Assembly: GCF_021347895.1 (NCBI RefSeq)
Contig: NC_067125.1
Location: forward strand, 9,692,768 to 9,756,767
Direction of reading: 5' to 3'
From: Acanthochromis polyacanthus
Taxonomy: Eukaryota > Chordata > Actinopteri > Pomacentridae
DNA length: 64,000 nucleotides
Shown here: positions 58,371 through 64,000 of the stretch, one piece after another
Layout: each line of letters starts with the position of its first letter
Position numbering within the stretch: the stretch's first letter is position 1
Made by a program: the position numbers and the translations under genes
Notes under the pieces: model-generated
Database searches by the model: none
What the model was told of the DNA's origin: nothing
What the model saw: the letters and a program-made list of their open reading frames with translations, nothing else

Positions 58371-61300
58371 TAGTTTGAGCTTAGGCTGTCTGTTTATGTT
58401 GAGATAGTCAGAAAGTCACTGGTGATAATGTCACAGACAACAGGAGGAAGGTGCACCAGATCCAGCTTTTGTTGACAGGTATGGGTGCCTTTTTGCCCTG
58501 TCGTCTCTCCTGAAGCCATCAGCCATTTAATGTTTCTGGTCATCGCAGATAAAGTTGTAAATCAGAGAGCAATAATGCTTTTTGGCAAAACTGGATGCAT
58601 CATAGATTTATAGAGCAACTAAAATAATTCCATTTGTTTTTCTAGCTATGGCTCATTTTCATTTTTGATTTCCACTAAATGTAATTACAATATACCGCAT
58701 TATGATGTTTCATTACACATACAGCACTATGACAGGGGCTTTTATTTGTATCACTCAGCCCTAACGTGGCTAGAGGCACTCATGTTCTGTCGGACAACAG
58801 TTCCGGCTACAGTGTGCTGTAGCTTACAGTAACTGATGACTTCAGTTTTTGAAGAGAGAGAATCTTAGAGCCGTACAACGTACAACAAAAGGGAAGAAGA
58901 ATTTCCCAAGAGAGTTGGTCAACATTTGCTGCTACTTTACTTTCGTGTAGTGCTTCGGGAAACATTGTTGGCCAGTTGATGTATTAGATGTTGTTTTGAT
59001 CGGGCAAAGTCTTGGCTGCTGGGTGTTGGGAAGGGTCTGCTGTCAGGCCCCCTCTGAGGTAAAGTTAGAGAACACTGATAAGGATAGCTGACGTCACTCC
59101 ACAGACATCAGCCAACAATGCAGCTATTTACTCCAAGCCAGTTTTAGTCCCAGAGCAGGCCTCTCTGAGAAACTGGGCACAAATGGAAGCAGAATTCTAA
59201 ATAAGTGTTTGACAAGAAAGGAGGAAAAAAAAAAAGTTTTGCAACTCTGGTGATGCCTGTGTCCTGTGTCATTGTCCGCAAAAAGCTGATCAGCACTGTA
59301 ACGTGAAGTCAGTTTCTGTGAAAAGTGTCTGACTTTTAATCTTAGGATTGAGCTACCGGGTTCACACGATTAATAATGCATCATGTTTGGGGCCGAATTG
59401 GGGACAAGGAGAGGTGGAGAGGAAGTATATTTCTGGTCTAAGTGACAAACAGCATGGTGCAATTATGAGGTGAAGTTTAAAGCTAGAGTTCCTGTGACTA
59501 ATACAGCCAGACTTTACATACCAGCTCTGTGTTGGGTGGCTCTAATTCAAAACAGTGGATTTTTTTCACAGCACTTTCAGTGTGTTCAGTTTCTCTTCGA
59601 CGAGATCAGTACACCTCAAATATCGGATTATATAATGGCATAACAGCTTGGTTAAACTAAAGGTACAGCGCAGTCTCTAGATATTTACACAGTGCTACGT
59701 TTTTCATTGTTTTGGCTCGACTCCACTAGGTTGAATTTCAGTTGAAACAATGGCTGTAAGGTGACAGTGCTGACTTAACTTCGAGATGTTCACATTCACA
59801 CCAGGTGAACAGTGTGGGAAAGCTCTAATTCAACACTTGAAACCTTTAGTCACTGATTAATTTCAAATTCAACATATGTGTTGTGTATGTACAATACCAG
59901 GCTGCATAAATATAAAACTTTCCCCCCTGAAAAACAGTAGCAGTAGGACAAAATACTGAAGTCTTTAATCCAAGTGCTTAATAAGAGATGGAACTCGAAT
60001 GAGAAAAGGTGGCTTTGGGAGGCTGAAGCTGGAGAATAATCACTGGCAGTGTGTTTGTGTCCAGTGTTGACAGGCTCTGAGCGTATTGAGCTAATGGCCT
60101 TTGACCAGCTGACTTTTGCCCGGTGAGTGTGTTTCTTTCTCACTGATGGTCTGCCATGTTCAAGTACTTCTTTTTATTGTCAGAGCTTTGAAACAGTAAC
60201 ATTTAACTGTTCCGAGACTGAGCAGTGAATCAGCATGAGATAAAAAAACCAATGTGGTGAAGCACCTGCATATGTTTTAAGAGACCCACTTTCACAACCT
60301 GAACTGTCCATTGTCAGTGTCTTTTGCATAGAGGTAAAACACGTGTGTGTGTGTGTTGTAAGTGCATTTATGCCATCCCATTATCTTCCTTTTCTCCCTC
60401 TCTGTCTGTGTCTTACTCTGTCTCAGTCATTCACACTTCCTGCTGTTATACTTAAAAAGTAATCAACCCTCGCTACAGTGCAAGGCTTGCATAACAAGAG
60501 AGACATGTGAGTGTGAGTTGGTGTGTGCATTGTGGCTCTTTACAATTTGACTTAGCCTTCATGATCTACGTTGCATTATGTAGGCTTCAGAATGTTTTCT
60601 TCTAGCACCGTAGATCAAGAAAGAGAATGTTCAGCCGAGCAGGGTTAATCTACTGCTCATTATAAAATATACATAGAAATGGAAATTAGCACAGCTAGAA
60701 ATGTGACTGAGAGGTGAGAGTGGCCTGCTGGAATTCTCCACTTTGCTGCACAGCAGGCCGGGACCTGCCAAAGAATGCAAGGAAGACAGCAGGAGAGGGT
60801 TAGAGTGAGATGTTGCGAACAGAAAGTTAGACGCCGGCAATGATACGGTGAAATATATGCGAGATAAATCTGTATGTAGCCAAACCAGATGTGGTTGCTT
60901 ATATATGTGGTGAGAAACACATTCAGCTACGGGAAGTTGCATGTGCAAGCGCCATGAACCATTTCAGGGCTTGACGGCTTTCTTTCACTAGTCACAATTA
61001 TTACATAATCATCAGATTAGTTTTTTTCAGCTGACCGCACAAGACTAGTGCTCCAATGTGCGACCATTTTGATCTCACATGTGACCAAAAATCTGCAAAG
61101 TGAGACTAAACATTTTGTGTTGGTTGTACCAGTGGACCTGACATTTAGCAGGTCAGTCTGAGTCTCTTGGCGGTCCACCTAGATAGATAAAATCACTCTG
61201 TCAGCTGAGGTAAATCTGACATTACAACGCCTTGTTTCAATATTTTTAATTTTTAGCACTGGATTAGAACTTTTCCTTGCCCAGCAGCCTTGTAGCATTT

Positions 61301-63874
61301 ACCGTTACGTGTGAGGTGTTTAAGGAACATTGGTAATTTGTAGTATCTGCTGGTACAAGACATCTGCAAGTTGTTGTTCCAGATAACAGCTGAGGTTGCA
61401 CTCTCCAAGTAAGTTCTCCAATAGTGGGAAACACTGAGATATGATTAAACTGCCAACTTTATGCAGTGCATTTATTGGAAATACTGCAGCTCAACTATGA
61501 CTGGGAATGCTGCTTTTTTGCTGTCGCAGCATCAAGGTTCCACATTACAACGCAAAATCACAATATCGCCAACAAACTGACAGTGGCAAACCGATGCGTG
61601 GAGGATAAGGTTAACAAAATTTACCACTGCTTCTATGACAGCCAAAGTAGAGCTGCTTTTTTGTAACTTTAAGTCCCGGATCATCTTTATGAAAATGAAC
61701 GGCTTGAATGTACAAAGCCTTTCTCTTTTTACAGAGCGTTTATAGTCATTTACATGTGTTAAATTACTAATATGTACGAGAACTGGCAACAAAGGTAGCA
61801 TCTAAAATGTTTTTTTCAGTGCCAGAAGGTGTAGCAATTTTTTGGCATAACAGAAAAAGACAATTAAACCATCAATCACAATTTTTTGCGTCAGCCAAAG
61901 TTCCATGATAGTTGCTGCACTACTTTGTACTCTTCTGTTGTTATACAAGCAAACTTACTCTTGCTGTTTTGAGTCAGGCCAGCTGTGGATGAAATTTGGA
62001 AAAAAAGGCTGCTTTGCCGTCATTGAAATAACATATAGCTTTGCCAGTTATCCCGATAGGAAGTGCAGATTCACTCAAGTATAAGACTTGCTTCATGCTG
62101 CCGTTTGTAACACAGACTCTTGTTATATTTTGTAGTGCTGGTCTGAAGGTGTGACATTTGACTTAAAAGTTATCTGATAAACTGCATCGCATTCACATCT
62201 CTTCAGAAAATTAAATGCAAAACTTAACTATAAATGTTGAGAAAATAGTTGTTTGAACTTGTCTTGTTAAAATTAAAAGGTTGTTAGTCTGACAGTAAAA
62301 AAACATGAGTCAGTAAGACAATCTGACAGTGAGACAAATGATGATTGTACTCATTATCAACATTACAGATCAAATATCGGAGAAGCATGTTTGACACGGT
62401 AAAGCGTCCATTGGAAGCAGACACGCAGACGGGAGAACGAACATGTCCTCTGATTGCATTTTGTCTAGTTAATTATACACAAAGACAAGCACTGATATTG
62501 GTAAAACAATTACCAGCTGTGGCTAAAAAAGATGATCTTTAATACATTACATATTTTGTAATCGCTGATGCACTTTTCTAACTTCCCTGCAAAAACAAGC
62601 TTGATGATAATCCGTTAGTTTGGCTGGAAAGCCAATCTTGGATAAGCTGTTGACCACATTTCTGACTTCATACCACCCATATGAAACATGAGGACTTCTA
62701 AGATATTGTTTAGTTAAATTTGTTTTCAAATTAAAAATGTTCTCGACCGCTGGGATGGTAGAATTACAATACAGCAAATCCTAATTCCTTGCATTTCAAA
62801 CCTAATCTGCATGCACAACACATCTTGATGAGAGGAGCATCAATAAACTCAAGTATATTATCACATTTCACTTCGCCATCTATAGCTGGGACACCGATAC
62901 GATAATGATTTTAGGATATGAGACTGCACACTGTCTGGAATTTTGCTATTGAAGAATAAATGGTCTCTTTTCGTCGTGCAAATCATGTAGAGACAAAAAC
63001 TGAATCCAGTTTTATTTGTCAAGCTGTCTGAATTAGTTAACCTTTTGCTGCAACAACAAGGATATGAAGATAAGCGATGCAACTGGTCTATAGGCCGGAG
63101 GTAGAGTACTGAATATGTGCATTGCGGTGGTTGAGGTTGTCCATTAGTCGTTTTCAGGCTCTTGGCTTGCAGTGATGTGCTTAACAGAATACATGGATTG
63201 TTTTCTGTCACTGGTCAATATTTCAGCTTCCACAAAGGAACGCTGACTATTTTTTAGTTGAACAGTTTTTGATGTTGCAGCAGAACTGAACTGGAAACAA
63301 ATATATGTATGTATATATAGTAAGTCAGTTTCTTAGAACTTTAAGTGTAGGACTGAAGTCTCCAGGTCAGCTGGTCAGGCATGTCAACCAACCAGTTGGC
63401 CTCGGTTGCAGTGGTTAAACAATCTATGGTCTTACTATAATTAAGCACTACATCAGTAGCCTTGTGCGATTATTCCGTTATTTTTGGTAGCAGGAGGAAC
63501 AAGCTACCTGTGAACATCCTTTGTTTTTTACAACTGTTGCTCATCCATCCTAATGAAGACTGGCAAGTCTAACTTGTGTACGATTGACTAAACATTTACA
63601 CAGATTCGCCTCCAAACTGACATCCTCCCTACATTACAACTCGCATATTTTTTTCTTTTTCGTTTCAGTACAGGCTGTTGTTCATACTGTTACATGCAGT
63701 TTATGTACAGTTAGAAGATAACACTTTGCCACAAGATTTTGCCTGAAGCTTTGAGCATCTTACTCTGTCCGTCTGCAGTGTCACCTGTTAGTGCAGTCTC
63801 TGTGGCTCATACCTGTTCCTTGAATAATCCTATGCATCTTTCACTGTGCAGAAGATTGTCATTCAGAATAGATT

Positions 63875-63894
63875 AAAAAAAAAAAAAAAAAAAA
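63875..63894. repeat. Poly(A) run
   Basis: About 20 adenines; no recognisable retroposed body upstream. Confidence 0.9.
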
Positions 63895-64000
63895 GCATGC
63901 TCGCTTGTATACTGCAAAATATGAAGATGGAAGACATGGTATTTTTGACAAACTGAACTGGCATACTATATAATATTCTAGTTTGGGTGTTGGAATGCAC

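Larger units (their letters stand above)
56848..64000 (+). other. Putative first intron of the downstream gene; no coding exon seen
   Basis: AT-rich sequence without a recognisable coding exon on either strand. It contains one minus-strand SINE fragment (58165-58370), short GT and A runs, and a good polypyrimidine-CAG acceptor near 63650-63668 that could open a second 5' UTR exon. The open frames here (up to about 116 codons) have no recognisable protein features. Confidence 0.4.

Overview
This window looks like nuclear DNA of a ray-finned fish, probably a percomorph. The only complete protein-coding gene I can defend is an intact, single-exon foxl2 on the + strand (43806-44726, 306 aa). Its forkhead domain is canonical, and it lacks the long alanine tract of mammalian FOXL2. 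The rest is non-coding: CA/GT microsatellites, tRNA-derived SINEs with ATGG tails, Tc1/mariner fossils, small inverted-repeat transposons, and several dispersed repeat families I know from teleost genomes.

Layout. 1-40 kb is a gene desert upstream of foxl2. It holds repeats (SINEs near 1.0, 20.9 and 21.7 kb; mariner/Tc1 fossils at 5.7 and 6.5 kb; MITEs at 7.2, 13.5, 19.3, 27.5 and 30.5 kb; a LINE tail at 24 kb), microsatellites and a few GC-richer unique patches. 40-43.4 kb is the foxl2 proximal upstream region, with a compact CpG-rich patch at 40.2 kb and conserved-looking sequence at 42.7-43.0 kb. 43.4-45.6 kb is the foxl2 transcription unit: leader with a possible upstream ORF, coding region, and 3' UTR with AATAAA. 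46.9-50.5 kb and 52.0-52.2 kb contain repeat-free sequence that looks like cis-regulatory DNA. At 56.5-56.85 kb there is a CpG-rich segment with a CCAAT box that ends in a strong splice donor. I read it as the promoter and non-coding first exon of a downstream + strand gene. Human synteny (FOXL2 and PIK3CB transcribed in the same direction, FOXL2 upstream of PIK3CB) makes pik3cb the best candidate, but no coding exon lies inside the window. 56.85-64 kb would then be its first intron.

How it fits together. The window reads as the cis-regulatory landscape of foxl2, a transcription factor of ovary, granulosa cell, pituitary and eyelid development. The observations most worth testing are: CTCF-type motifs in convergent orientation around foxl2, with a divergent pair between foxl2 and the next promoter; two perfect estrogen-response-element cores 187 bp apart at 35.2-35.4 kb, probably carried by a repeat; a perfect DR1 nuclear-receptor site at 26.96 kb; and two CpG-rich patches in otherwise CpG-poor desert. 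I found no operons, CRISPR arrays or viral genes. The conserved-element calls rest on my reading of sequence character and have not been aligned.
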